Source: Bacillota bacterium (lineage in GTDB: Bacteria; Bacillota; Clostridia; Acetivibrionales; JANLFN01). Taken from it: a stretch of 64,000 nt of DNA. The position numbers and the translations under genes are program-made. The notes beneath the pieces are model-generated. The model made no database searches. It had not been told where the DNA came from and saw nothing but the letters and a program-made list of their open reading frames with translations. Each line of letters starts with the position of its first letter. The first letter of the stretch is position 1. Shown here in pieces: positions 25,509 through 34,090 of this stretch. The stretch is from NCBI GenBank assembly GCA_023421675.1, contig JAEZTC010000010.1, positions 1 through 64,000 of the forward strand. Reading direction: 5' to 3'.

Positions 25509-25537
25509 AAAAAACCACTCCGGATGGAGTGGTTTTT
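25509..25537. terminator. Bidirectional terminator between the DUF4062 gene and tRNA-Glu
   Basis: ACCACTCC and GGAGTGGT form the stem with a GGAT-type loop, flanked by A-run and T-run, so it can end both the + strand gene and the minus strand tRNA transcript. Confidence 0.9.
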
Positions 25538-25613
25538 TGGTGACCCATAGGGGATTCGAACCCCTGTAGCCGCCGTGAGAGGGCGGAGTCTTAGGCCGCT
25601 TGACCAATGGGCC
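25538..25613 (-). tRNA. tRNA-Glu (anticodon CTC)
   Basis: The minus strand gives a 76-nt cloverleaf: acceptor GGCCCAT / ATGGGTC, D-arm, anticodon stem CCGCC / GGCGG with loop CTCTCAC (anticodon CTC), T-arm GGGGTTCGAATCCCC and encoded CCA. The anticodon would read GAG. The tRNA 3' end faces the accessory island, a common integration position, but I found no second copy of its 3' end across the island. Confidence 0.95.
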
Positions 25614-25632
25614 GTATCTAATTGCATTTGAT

Positions 25633-25661
25633 ATTATAGCACGGGACTGAAAAAATAGCAA
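25633..25661 (-). promoter_or_regulatory. Promoter of tRNA-Glu
   Basis: Minus-strand TTGCTA (25661-25656), 17-base spacer and TATAAT (25638-25633), about 20 bases before the tRNA 5' end. Confidence 0.7.
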
Positions 25662-25692
25662 TGGCAATAACAGAATCTTTTAAATATGATAT

Positions 25693-25899
25693 TCATTTCT
25701 TGTAGGTTTTCCTTATTACCATGACTAAAACAAGAAAAACTATAAAAATAATTATATCAATGAATACATCTAATATGTCAATATTATTTAAGCCGGCTGT
25801 ACCCTTTATAATAAATTTAATTAAATACGATGAAAATATTAATAATGTACCTATAGCGACTGTTAAAATGTAATGTTTTGCTACTGATTTAAGAAACAT
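25693..25899 (-). CDS. Small two-span membrane protein
   Basis: The 68-residue product (MFLKSVAKHYILTVAIGTLL...) has hydrophobic spans at about 10-29 and 43-62 and ends RKTYKK. AAGGGAG is about 8 bases before ATG 25899; the longer frame to 25989 has no SD. No family recognised. It is monocistronic, transcribed toward the tRNA. Confidence 0.6.
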   Translation of the reverse strand: MFLKSVAKHYILTVAIGTLLIFSSYLIKFIIKGTAGLNNIDILDVFIDIIIFIVFLVLVMVIRKTYKK

Positions 25900-26046
25900 A
25901 AAGTACTCCCTTCGAGAAATCAAAATAATATTATCATGAACCGGAGCTATTGTAAATTTATAATAAAATCGCCATAATAAATAAGGCATATGCTATAATA
26001 AAAAACAACTTGATTTATAGATTTTATTGATATATGGAGATAGAAT

Positions 26047-27408
26047 ATGAAGCTTCCGCAGGAATTTTTGGACAAGATGAAGGAAATGCTTAAAGACGAA
26101 TACGATGAATTTGTTAAATCATATGAAAACCCGCGCTATTACGGCTTTAGAGTAAATACATTAAAGGCAGGCATTCAGGACTTTTTAAAGATTTCACCTT
26201 TTGAACTCAGCAGTGTACCCTGGACAAGGGACGGCTTCTACTATTCCGAGCAGGTGAGTCCCGGAAGACACCCTTATTATTACGCAGGATTGTATTACAT
26301 ACAGGAACCAAGTGCAATGCTGCCCGGGGAAGTCTTAAATGCTCAGCCGGGAGAAAACGTCCTTGACCTATGTGCGGCACCCGGAGGAAAAACGGTTCAG
26401 ATAGCAGCAGGAATGAAGGGAAAAGGCCTTTTAATATCCAATGATATAAGCTCGGAACGTGTAAAGGCTCTTGTAAAAAACATTGAACTTTGCGGTATAA
26501 AGAACGCGGTTGTTACTAATGAATCACCCGAAAAGCTTGCTGTAAATTTTGAAAACTTTTTTGACAGAATACTTGTAGATGCTCCATGTTCGGGAGAGGG
26601 GATGTTTCGTAAGGATGAAGATGCCGCAAAAAGCTGGGCTAAATTCAAATGTGAAAAATGCTCGCAAATGCAACAGGACATACTAAAAAGTGTAGATAAA
26701 ATGCTCAAACCTGGAGGTTATCTTGTTTACTCTACATGTACCTTTTCGCCGCTGGAAGATGAAATTAGAATCAGTGAATTTATAAATGAGTATAAGAATT
26801 ATGAAATTCTTGAAATACCAAGGGTTGCAGGAATTGTGCCGGGAAGGCCTGAGTGGGGAGGCGGCAGCAAGGACCTTGCAAATACTGTAAGGCTTTGGCC
26901 GCATAAGCTCAAGGGTGAGGGGCACTTTGTTGCATTATTAAAAAAGATCGGACAAAGTGAAAAGAACATTACAAAAAATACAACAAGTGTTTCTGATAGG
27001 CACATGGATATATTCAAAAAATTTGTACAGGAAAATCTTAATACAGAGATTGAAGGCAGCTTTTTTATGAAGGGTGATAATCTTTACTGCCTGCCTGCCA
27101 ATCCACCGGATTTAAGCGGGCTTAAGGTAGCCAAATTCGGATGGTATATGGGTCAATTTATTAAGGAAAGGTTTGAACCTTCGCATTCAATGATTACCGC
27201 ACTTAAAAAAGATGAGATAAGAAGAACCATAGACTTTGAACCTGATTCAAAAGAAGTATTATCCTACCTTAAAGGGGAAACCCTTATAATCGATGGTGAA
27301 AAGGGATATACGGGTGTTTGTGTCAATGGGTATACGCTGGGTTGGGCGAAGCAAACGGGCGACATGCTTAAGAACCTTTATCCAAAAGGCTGGCGTAAAA
27401 TGAACTAA
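26047..27408 (+). CDS. rsmF: rRNA cytosine-C5 methyltransferase (RsmF/NOL1-NOP2-Sun family)
   Basis: Uses S-adenosylmethionine to form m5C in rRNA. The 453-residue protein has the N-terminal RNA-contact region, the SAM motif VLDLCAAPGGKT at about 103-114, and the two catalytic cysteines in DAPCSGEGMFRKD and YSTCTFSPLEDE. A C-terminal RsmF/PUA-like extension (about 320-453, including GYTGVCVNGYTLGWAK) separates it from the shorter RsmB. ATG 26047 follows GGAGATAGA. The RsuA-like gene follows 16 bases later, so the two RNA modification enzymes probably share a transcript. Exact target base is inferred from family. Confidence 0.92.
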   Translation: MKLPQEFLDKMKEMLKDEYDEFVKSYENPRYYGFRVNTLKAGIQDFLKISPFELSSVPWTRDGFYYSEQVSPGRHPYYYAGLYYIQEPSAMLPGEVLNAQPGENVLDLCAAPGGKTVQIAAGMKGKGLLISNDISSERVKALVKNIELCGIKNAVVTNESPEKLAVNFENFFDRILVDAPCSGEGMFRKDEDAAKSWAKFKCEKCSQMQQDILKSVDKMLKPGGYLVYSTCTFSPLEDEIRISEFINEYKNYEILEIPRVAGIVPGRPEWGGGSKDLANTVRLWPHKLKGEGHFVALLKKIGQSEKNITKNTTSVSDRHMDIFKKFVQENLNTEIEGSFFMKGDNLYCLPANPPDLSGLKVAKFGWYMGQFIKERFEPSHSMITALKKDEIRRTIDFEPDSKEVLSYLKGETLIIDGEKGYTGVCVNGYTLGWAKQTGDMLKNLYPKGWRKMN

Positions 27409-27424
27409 GGTAAAGAGGTGCACA

Positions 27425-28165
27425 GTGTCTGATGTACAAAGACTGGATAAAATAATATCCAATTTTGGTTTTGGTACAAGAAGAGAAGTAAAGGAACTTG
27501 TAAGAAAAGGGAGAGTTAAGGTCGACGGTATTGTTGCTAAAGACAGCGGAATGCATATAGATCCTGAAGCCAGTACTGTTGAGATTGATGGGAAGCTGCT
27601 TAACTACCGCAAGTTCATATATATAATGCTGAATAAACCTGCAGGGGTTATTTCGGCAACCTGGGACGCAAAGCATAAAACCGTTGTTGATTTGATGCCT
27701 GAAGAATATAAATGCTTTGATCTTTTCCCGGTAGGGCGTTTGGATATAGATACAGAAGGCCTTGTCGTAATGACTAATGACGGGCAGCTTGCGCATGATG
27801 TCCTGTCCCCTAATAAACACGTATGGAAAACGTATTATGCATTAATTGAGGGTAACGTATCTGACGAAGACGTTAAGGCCTTTAATCAGGGTGTTATGCT
27901 TGATGATGGATATAAAACGCTTCCTGCAAAACTTGTAATTTTAAAAAGTGGTGACAGGTCTGAAATAGAAATTACGATATGCGAAGGCAAGTTCCATCAG
28001 GTAAAAAGAATGTTTGAAGCTCAGGGTAAAAAAGTCATATACCTAAGACGAATTATAATGGGTAATCTTGAACTTGATGAGTCGCTTAAAGAAGGTGAAT
28101 CAAGGGAACTTACCGAAACGGAAGTGGATAAATTGAAAAAGTCGGAGACTTATAAATCAAAGTAA
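27425..28165 (+). CDS. rsuA: 16S rRNA pseudouridine synthase, RsuA/RluB family
   Basis: The 246-residue enzyme has an N-terminal S4 domain (LDKIISNFGFGTRREVKELVRKGRVKVDG) and a catalytic pseudouridine synthase domain with GRLDIDTEGLVVMTNDG, whose Asp is the nucleophile, and CEGKFHQVKRMF. Start GTG 27425 follows AGAGGTG. Pairing with rsmF suggests ribosome maturation. RsuA (U516) is more likely than RluB by length, but this is not certain. Confidence 0.9.
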   Translation: MSDVQRLDKIISNFGFGTRREVKELVRKGRVKVDGIVAKDSGMHIDPEASTVEIDGKLLNYRKFIYIMLNKPAGVISATWDAKHKTVVDLMPEEYKCFDLFPVGRLDIDTEGLVVMTNDGQLAHDVLSPNKHVWKTYYALIEGNVSDEDVKAFNQGVMLDDGYKTLPAKLVILKSGDRSEIEITICEGKFHQVKRMFEAQGKKVIYLRRIIMGNLELDESLKEGESRELTETEVDKLKKSETYKSK

Positions 28166-28258
28166 AATAGAGAAGAAAAAATTAAGAATATCAATAACTT
28201 TTTATTCAATAAATTACAAATAATGGTATAATGTAATTATAAAGGGGGATTGATATTT

Positions 28259-28435
28259 TTGAAGCAAACCAGAGATCAAAGGAAGAGCCTGAAACTTAAC
28301 AGCCATGATAAAGTCGTTTTATCTGCTTATGCTCAAAGTTCAATGGTGGTTAATTTTCACCTCACTCAGGAAGCTACCCCGTTTGAAAAAAGTCTAACAT
28401 ATAAAAAACAACAGGATGCGATAAAAGGGTTTTAA
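28259..28435 (+). CDS. Small hypothetical protein with its own signals
   Basis: A 58-residue polar protein beginning MKQTRDQRKSLKLNSHDKVV (TTG start at 28259). AAAGGGGG at 28241-28248 is spaced about 10 bases; TTG 28250 is too close. A TATAAT-like box lies at 28226-28231 and a terminator directly covers the stop, so it has all the parts of a small independent gene. No hydrophobic span or known domain. Confidence 0.55.
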   Translation: MKQTRDQRKSLKLNSHDKVVLSAYAQSSMVVNFHLTQEATPFEKSLTYKKQQDAIKGF

Positions 28436-28447
28436 TTAACCCTTTTT
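28423..28447. terminator. Bidirectional terminator overlapping two stop codons
   Basis: AAAAGGGTT and AACCCTTTT form the stem; the + strand stop (28433-28435) and minus strand stop (28436-28438) abut inside its loop. Confidence 0.85.
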
Positions 28448-28804
28448 TGATGCCTTTTTTGCCGGCTTAAAAAACTCGTATATAGCGATAATCAATAAAA
28501 AGACCGCAAACGTTTTTCTTAAAACTGTACCTGATATGGTTACTGCAAGTCTCGAACCGAGGTAAGAACCCATAAGTCCGAAGATTACAATAGGTATGGC
28601 TGCTTTAAAATCAATGCTTTTATTCCTGATATGTATTATCAGAGCGACAATTGCTGTAGGTATAAAAAAAAGAAGGTTCACGCTTTGTGCAATATGCTGT
28701 TCCGGTTTTATAAATATTACAAGTGCGGGTATAAGAATTGCTCCTCCGCCTATTCCCATACCGCTTATTACTCCTGATGCCAGACCGATTAAAAAAAGTA
28801 CCAT
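28436..28804 (-). CDS. Half-size TauE/SafE-family permease (second of pair)
   Basis: The 122-residue membrane protein has four hydrophobic spans. MVLFLIGLASGVISGMGIGGGAILIPALVIF has the GxGGG motif found at the start of each TauE/SafE repeat. Full-length members have about 250 residues with two such repeats; this and the adjacent 28816-29178 gene each hold one. They are 11 bases apart and probably co-translated, forming a heterodimer for anion or sulfonate/sulfite export. The substrate is unknown. Confidence 0.85.
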   Translation of the reverse strand: MVLFLIGLASGVISGMGIGGGAILIPALVIFIKPEQHIAQSVNLLFFIPTAIVALIIHIRNKSIDFKAAIPIVIFGLMGSYLGSRLAVTISGTVLRKTFAVFLLIIAIYEFFKPAKKASKKG

Positions 28805-28815
28805 TCAATTCTCCG

Positions 28816-29178
28816 TTAATTCAGAAGCATTCTAATAGCTGCAATGGCTATAAATACTGCGAATATTTTTCCTAAAATTTTTGTAGGACACTTGTTTAGC
28901 AGCTTGGCTCCTATAAAACCGCCTGCCATTCCTCCAAGTGTAACCTTCCAGGTAATATCAAGGTTGTAATAGCCATTTGAAATATATAAAAGTGCACTTA
29001 TTACAGTTAACGGGAGGATTATGGAAATAGCTGTAGCATGCGCCCTGTGATCCTCCATTCCAAGAATAAGTATCATGGCAGGTACGGCTATTGTACCGCC
29101 GCCTGATCCAAAGAGACCATTAGCTGTTCCCGTCAAAGCTCCTATTATTAGAAATTTTAAATACCTTAGTATTTTCAT
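28816..29178 (-). CDS. Half-size TauE/SafE-family permease (first of pair)
   Basis: The 120-residue protein has four hydrophobic spans with FLIIGALTGTANGLFGSGGGTIAVPAM, the family's glycine-rich motif, and a GGMAGGFIGAKLL segment. ATG 29178 follows AAGGTTG. It is the upstream partner of the next half-permease; together they equal one usual TauE/SafE protein, so they look like an ancestral split state rather than a recent frameshift, because each has its own SD. Confidence 0.85.
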   Translation of the reverse strand: MKILRYLKFLIIGALTGTANGLFGSGGGTIAVPAMILILGMEDHRAHATAISIILPLTVISALLYISNGYYNLDITWKVTLGGMAGGFIGAKLLNKCPTKILGKIFAVFIAIAAIRMLLN

Positions 29179-29286
29179 TTAACAACCTTTTTATATTAAA
29201 ATAAGCTATTTAATTACCTGTTTATCTATTGTATCTTTTAATATGTTTATCCCTAATTAAATTTTTATCCTAATGAAAAAATGGTA

Positions 29287-29332
29287 TTGCATATTGGTAT
29301 AATTGTAATTATAATAAAAGTGAGTACTCACT
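29287..29332 (+). promoter_or_regulatory. Promoter and palindromic operator of the TetR-ABC operon
   Basis: TTGCAT (29287-29292) and TATAAT (29310-29315) have 17-base spacing. AGTGAGTACTCACT (29319-29332) is a perfect 14-bp palindrome at the expected transcription start. It is the probable site for autoregulation by the TetR protein encoded next. Confidence 0.75.
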
Positions 29333-29352
29333 CATTATTAGGAGGCGCACCT

Positions 29353-30003
29353 ATGGAAATAGATTTACATTCAATAAAAGATACCGAAATGTCGGAAAAA
29401 GAACTAAAAATTCTTGAATCTGCAATTAAGATTTTTTCTGAAAAGGGCTTTACTGCGGCAACTACAAGTCAAATAGCAAAGGATGCCGGGGTTGCAGAGG
29501 GTACAATATTCAGATATTTTAAAACAAAAAAAGATTTGCTGAGAGGAATTCTCATAAGGCTTGTCAATCTTCTTGCAAGCAAGTTTGTGCTGGATGGTAT
29601 TGAAAAAATACTGAAGGATTCCGAAGGTAAGGATTTAAAACAAGTGTTTAAGGAAATTGTATACGACCGGATGAAACTCGCAGAAACAATGTATCCGATG
29701 GTACGTGTAGTAATGACTGAAGCAATTTACCATCAGGATGTCCGTGATGCACTTTATACAAATATTATTGAAAAAGCATTAGGAATGTTCAAACAATTTC
29801 ATAAGATAATGGTTGAAAAAGGAGTAATACGATCAGATATAGATGCGATAACTGTTTTCAGATTTATAATTGCCAATATCGGCCTGTTTATTGCTCAAAA
29901 AAAGCTGTTTAATAAAGAGCTATCAATAGAAAATATGGAGCAGGAACTGGATAATGTTTTTGAAATTATTCTTAATGGTATCAGCCCCAGGCAAAGTTTA
30001 TAA
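29353..30003 (+). CDS. TetR/AcrR-family transcriptional repressor
   Basis: The 216-residue protein has an N-terminal helix-turn-helix (ILESAIKIFSEKGFTAATTSQIAKDAGVAEGTIFRYFKTKKDLL) and a variable helical ligand domain. ATG 29353 follows GGAGG at 29341-29345; the frame extends upstream to 29281 without an SD and through the promoter. It is followed by ABC ATPase and permease genes, the usual setup of a drug-responsive exporter repressor. The inducer is unknown. Confidence 0.93.
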   Translation: MEIDLHSIKDTEMSEKELKILESAIKIFSEKGFTAATTSQIAKDAGVAEGTIFRYFKTKKDLLRGILIRLVNLLASKFVLDGIEKILKDSEGKDLKQVFKEIVYDRMKLAETMYPMVRVVMTEAIYHQDVRDALYTNIIEKALGMFKQFHKIMVEKGVIRSDIDAITVFRFIIANIGLFIAQKKLFNKELSIENMEQELDNVFEIILNGISPRQSL

Positions 30004-30017
30004 AAGGAGTTGAAAAT

Positions 30018-30806
30018 ATGGATTACTCAATCGAAGTAGAGAACCTTACAAAGAAATTTGGTGATTTTACTGCAGTGGATAATATAAGTTTTAAGATTCC
30101 CAAGGGTAATATTTTTGGTTTCCTGGGACCCAATGGTTCTGGAAAGTCTACAACTATAAGAATGTTGTGTGGAGTTCTTCAACCGACTTCAGGGAAGGGA
30201 ATCGTGCTTGGAAAGGATATAGTAAAAGACACCGAGGAAGTACGGCAGAGTCTAGGGTATATGTCTCAGAAATTCAGCCTTTATGAAGATCTGACAGTAG
30301 AGGAAAATCTTGATTTCTATGGCGGAATATACGGTTTGGACAAAGCCGTCAGAAATGAGAGAAAAAAAGACTTAATAGCAATGGCTAACCTTGTTGGAAA
30401 AGAAAAAAGCCTGGCAGGTACGTTGTCCGGAGGTTGGAAGCAGCGTCTTGCTCTTGGCTGCGCATTGATACATAAGCCAAAGCTGTTGGTACTTGATGAG
30501 CCTACAGCAGGAGTTGATCCGGTATCAAGGCGCGTTTTCTGGGAGATCATTCATGAACTCGCAAAACAGGGGATAACCATTCTTGTTACAACTCACTATA
30601 TGGATGAAGCGGAAAGCTGTGACTATGTCGGATTCATATTTAACGGTAAAATGATTAACATAGCTACTCCACAGGAATTAATCGAAAAAGAGAATGCAAG
30701 AAACCTTGAAGATATTTTTATTAAATATGTTGAGCACATTACCAATACCAAGGTAAGCTCCTCCTTTAAAGAAATGAAATTCATACATTCTGATGAAAAA
30801 CAATGA
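30018..30806 (+). CDS. ABC transporter ATPase (ABC-2 / drug exporter type)
   Basis: Energises export with the permease encoded next. In 262 residues: Walker A GPNGSGKST, Q-loop YMSQKFSLYEDLTVEENL, signature LSGGWKQRLALG, Walker B LLVLDEPTAGVDP and switch VTTHYMDEAESCD. It resembles YbhF/DrrA-like subunits. It is 14 bases after the tetR gene, in the same operon. Confidence 0.95.
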   Translation: MDYSIEVENLTKKFGDFTAVDNISFKIPKGNIFGFLGPNGSGKSTTIRMLCGVLQPTSGKGIVLGKDIVKDTEEVRQSLGYMSQKFSLYEDLTVEENLDFYGGIYGLDKAVRNERKKDLIAMANLVGKEKSLAGTLSGGWKQRLALGCALIHKPKLLVLDEPTAGVDPVSRRVFWEIIHELAKQGITILVTTHYMDEAESCDYVGFIFNGKMINIATPQELIEKENARNLEDIFIKYVEHITNTKVSSSFKEMKFIHSDEKQ

Positions 30807-30840
30807 TAGTTAAATTATTTGCCTGTAAAGGAGTAATTTT

Positions 30841-31989
30841 ATGAAAAGAAAACTCTTTAGTTTTAATAGGTTTATGACTATTGTAAAGAAAGAATTCATT
30901 CAGGTTAAAAGGGACCCTATAAGTCTTCGCATTCCGTTTGTTATGCCGATTGTACTTATGCTGCTTTTTGGATATGCAGTGAATACACAGGTTGATAAAA
31001 TACCGACAGTTATCCTGGATCAGAGCGGCAGCATTGAAAGCAGACAGTATGTTGATAGCTTTAAGTCAAATAAGTATTTTGATATCAAATACACTGCAAG
31101 TGATGAACAGGAGCTTAAAAAACTGATTGATGAGGGGAAAGCAAAAGCAGCTATAGTAGTTCCAAAGGATTATAATACAAAACTTAAAAACAATGAGGCT
31201 GCTGAAGTAAAACTTATAATTGACGGTACTGACCCGACAACTGCTAGAACAGCATTAAATAGCGGTATAATTATATCTGAGGCGTTTTCAAAAAATATTA
31301 AATCCAAAACGCTTTCTCAAATGAATGTCCCATTAGAAAAAGCGGCAGGGATAAGCTTAAAGACAGATGTTTGGTATAATCCCGACATGAAGAGTTCAAG
31401 ATTTACAATACCCGGACTTGTAGGACTTATACTTCAGAACATAACTATAATGCTTACTGCATTTGCTTTGGTACGTGAGAAAGAGAGAAGTACCATAGAG
31501 CAGCTTATTGTAACACCGGTAAGGCCTGCAGAACTGATTCTTGGAAAACTGGTACCATATATCATTATTGGGTTTGCAGGATTTTTATTTGCTCTTGCTT
31601 TATGTGTTTTCTGGTTTGGGGTAGGTGTATCGGGAAGTATTGCACTCCTTCTGTTGCTAGGGTTCCTGTTTGTATACTGCTCATTATCAATAGGTATGCT
31701 CATTTCAACCTTTGCAAAAAATCAAATGCAGGCAATGATGGTAATGGTGCTTGTACTTCTGCCAAGCGTGCTGCTTTCGGGCTTTGTTTTCCCGAGAGAG
31801 GCAATGCCTGGGGTTATAAACGCTCTCGGTTATGTAATACCGTTAACATATTTCCTTGATATTATAAGAGGGATAATGCTTAAAGGTATAGGCATCGAGT
31901 TCCTTTGGAATGATGTGATAGCTTTGTTAATATTTACGGTTCTTATACTTACAATAGCGACTTTCAGATTCAGAAAAAGACTGGATTAA
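30841..31989 (+). CDS. ABC-2 type permease (YbhS/YbhR-like)
   Basis: 382 residues: one N-terminal span (about 24-42), a large extracytoplasmic domain (about 43-195; PTVILDQSGSIESRQYVDSF), then five spans with ALVREKERSTIEQLIVTPVRPAELILGKLVPY, the conserved ABC-2 intracellular segment. It ends IATFRFRKRLD. YbhFSR-like systems need two permeases; a remnant of a second occurs at 34428-34517, beyond an intervening cassette. So this subunit may now work as a homodimer. Confidence 0.93.
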   Translation: MKRKLFSFNRFMTIVKKEFIQVKRDPISLRIPFVMPIVLMLLFGYAVNTQVDKIPTVILDQSGSIESRQYVDSFKSNKYFDIKYTASDEQELKKLIDEGKAKAAIVVPKDYNTKLKNNEAAEVKLIIDGTDPTTARTALNSGIIISEAFSKNIKSKTLSQMNVPLEKAAGISLKTDVWYNPDMKSSRFTIPGLVGLILQNITIMLTAFALVREKERSTIEQLIVTPVRPAELILGKLVPYIIIGFAGFLFALALCVFWFGVGVSGSIALLLLLGFLFVYCSLSIGMLISTFAKNQMQAMMVMVLVLLPSVLLSGFVFPREAMPGVINALGYVIPLTYFLDIIRGIMLKGIGIEFLWNDVIALLIFTVLILTIATFRFRKRLD

Positions 31990-32057
31990 AATATTATTAT
32001 CAGCTATTACTACATACTGAAAAAGAGCACACTCATTACGCCCTTCTCAATGCCTTT

Positions 32058-32096
32058 AAAAAGAATTGGCGGCTTTGACTTTATTTCAAAGCCGCC
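32058..32096 (-). terminator. Terminator of the radical-SAM pair (minus strand)
   Basis: GGCGGCTTTGA / TCAAAGCCGCC (32068-32078, 32086-32096) form an 11-bp stem; in the minus direction it is followed by AATTCTTTTT. Confidence 0.75.
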
Positions 32097-32177
32097 GGTA
32101 GGTTGTTACATTTAGGTGCAAAAGTCCATGCCACCAAAACAACGTTTTTTTATTTCCGTTGGCGGCTTCGTAATTAA

Positions 32178-33056
32178 CTATAAAGTATTTAGGCTATTTC
32201 GATAGTTAAGCATCTCCTGTTCACTTACGGTTTTTAGGGTATAGCTCAGTTCTTCGATAATGCGCGATTTGTCATATGGAATGGTTCCAGACAAAGGCCT
32301 AAAATTTGATTTTGTGTCCGCTTGTAAATGAGTACGGATTTGCAGGGTTTCCAAAAGAGTTATCAATTCTTCTATTCGTTCATGTTCGCTTGCAGGAGTA
32401 AATTTATTGCTTTTCGACCAAGCATACAGTTCCGTATCAGGGAACAGCGTCAGCGAATCAATGCTTAAAAAATAGGGATTGAGCTGATTAAAAATCTTAG
32501 CACTGTTAATGGCATTTCTCTTGCCATTACCTTTTCCCGCAAGGCCAGTCATATAAACAAAAGAATATTCAATTCCAGCTTCGTCCAGTTTGTTGCATTG
32601 CTCAACAATATCCTCGGCAGTATAGCCTTTATTGGCTAAAGTAAGGGTTTCATTATCTCCGCTTTCGGTTCCGATACTCAATCCATTTATACCCATTGCC
32701 CGTAATTTTCTAAGCTGATGAACAGATTTAGATTTTATATCACGAATACTTGCAAACATAGCCATACTTTGGCATTTAATCAAATAGTCCCTTGTTGTCA
32801 AAGCCCTTAATTTAAGGTTCTCATAGCTCATTGCAAACGGATTTGCCCCAGTCCAGAAGATACGGCGGGCATTAGGCTGATAGCTTTTTATTTCTGCTAA
32901 ATCTTCCTCAAATTCGCTCATAGGCGACATACGAAAACATTCTCCATGATATAAGCTACAGAACCGACATTTGTTATAGGTACAGCCAGAAGTTGCTTGT
33001 ATAATAACCGAATATTCTTCATACGGTGGCCTCCAAGTTCTTCCTGTGAAGTGCAT
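32178..33056 (-). CDS. Radical SAM protein, paralogue 2
   Basis: The 292-residue protein starts MHFTGRTWRPPYEEYSVIIQ and carries the [4Fe-4S]/SAM cysteines as CTYNKCRFC, spaced C-x4-C-x2-C, one residue longer than the usual CxxxCxxC. Later motifs are RIFWTGANPFA and GLSIGTESGDNETL. AAAGGAGC precedes ATG 33056. It lies 22 bases after its paralogue (33079-33963), sharing the same architecture; the two may form a heterodimer. The reaction is unknown; no substrate gene lies adjacent. Confidence 0.88.
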   Translation of the reverse strand: MHFTGRTWRPPYEEYSVIIQATSGCTYNKCRFCSLYHGECFRMSPMSEFEEDLAEIKSYQPNARRIFWTGANPFAMSYENLKLRALTTRDYLIKCQSMAMFASIRDIKSKSVHQLRKLRAMGINGLSIGTESGDNETLTLANKGYTAEDIVEQCNKLDEAGIEYSFVYMTGLAGKGNGKRNAINSAKIFNQLNPYFLSIDSLTLFPDTELYAWSKSNKFTPASEHERIEELITLLETLQIRTHLQADTKSNFRPLSGTIPYDKSRIIEELSYTLKTVSEQEMLNYRNSLNTL

Positions 33057-33078
33057 TTTTCAGCTCCTTTCTCGGAAC

Positions 33079-33963
33079 TTACAGGTGCCGGATATTCTTT
33101 CTATACCGTTTAAGCTCCGATTCATCAATATTGTCAATCGCATATTGCAAAAGCTTTATCATTTTTTCTTTATCCTGCGGTAATTTTCCAACCATTGGGG
33201 CGGTATTGGAAATTGTGTTTGCATACAGGGTCGTTTGAATTGTCAAATTCTCAATTAAGGTTTTTTGTTCCTGTAATTTCTCCAATTCACCTGTTTCGGT
33301 AAAAACACCATTTTTTATTTCGATGAACAAGTCTGATTCGGGAAATATTGTCAATGCCACAATGCTCAAACTAACAGGATTGATTTTATTGTAAATCTCC
33401 ACAGTGTTCATAGCAGCCGTTTGACTATTTCCTGTTCCTGAAAGACCATTCAAATAGGAAATATGGTAGGTTATTTGGGTTTCATCAAGCCTGTTTAACT
33501 GTTCAACAATATCTTTCGCCTGATACCCCTTACGCATAAATCGCAGTGTGTCATCATCGCCTGTTTCCGTTCCGATAATAATACCGTCATAGCCCAATTG
33601 ACGCAGTTCTTTAAGTTGTTCAAGCGTCTTTGGGGTAATGTCTGTTACTCTTGAAAAACAGCCGATACTTTTAACTTTGGGCAAATATTGATGAACTTTT
33701 TGGGCTATCTCTGTCAGCTTGTCAAAGCCAAGAGCGAACGGATTAGCACCTGTAAAAAATATCCTTTTTGCACATGAATGATATATGCTAAGTTCCTTTA
33801 AATCTTCCACGACTTCATTCATGGGTGATAAGCTGAATTTGAAAGGCAAATCCGCATAAAGAGAACAAAACTTGCAATTATGGTGTGTACAGCCAGCCGT
33901 CACCTGTAATAAAGCGGAGTTCGCTTCATAGGGCGGTCGCCAGATTGTGCCTGTAAAATGCAT
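33079..33963 (-). CDS. Radical SAM protein, paralogue 1
   Basis: The 294-residue protein starts MHFTGTIWRPPYEANSALLQ and has CTHHNCKFC with the same C-x4-C-x2-C spacing, RIFFTGANPFALG and GIIIGTETGDDDTLRF. AAAGGAG is eight bases before ATG 33963; the ORF extends a few codons upstream to no SD. About 40% identical by eye to the next gene, so this is an old duplication. It diverges from the HxlR regulator, which probably controls the pair. Confidence 0.88.
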   Translation of the reverse strand: MHFTGTIWRPPYEANSALLQVTAGCTHHNCKFCSLYADLPFKFSLSPMNEVVEDLKELSIYHSCAKRIFFTGANPFALGFDKLTEIAQKVHQYLPKVKSIGCFSRVTDITPKTLEQLKELRQLGYDGIIIGTETGDDDTLRFMRKGYQAKDIVEQLNRLDETQITYHISYLNGLSGTGNSQTAAMNTVEIYNKINPVSLSIVALTIFPESDLFIEIKNGVFTETGELEKLQEQKTLIENLTIQTTLYANTISNTAPMVGKLPQDKEKMIKLLQYAIDNIDESELKRYRKNIRHL

Positions 33964-34012
33964 AAAGTCAACTCCTTTCATGCATATTATATTTAATGCA
34001 CATTAAAAATAA

Positions 34013-34036
34013 AAGTACTGTACTTATTTGCAGTAC
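34013..34036. promoter_or_regulatory. Probable HxlR operator between divergent genes
   Basis: AAGTAC-T-GTACTT (34013-34025) is a palindrome, and GTACTG (34015-34020) pairs with CAGTAC (34031-34036) as an overlapping inverted repeat. GTAC-based sites like this are typical for HxlR/YodB-type regulators. It lies between the radical-SAM genes and the HxlR gene. Confidence 0.65.
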
Positions 34037-34090
34037 ATTGAAATTTTGCGGTATAAATACTATAATATCTATAGATTGGAGGAAATCAAA

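Noticed and set aside
18000..25650. CRISPR array or attachment-site direct repeat in the island
   Set aside because: Repeats are few, long and irregular with no short-repeat/spacer pattern; no second copy of the tRNA-Glu 3' end was found by eye.
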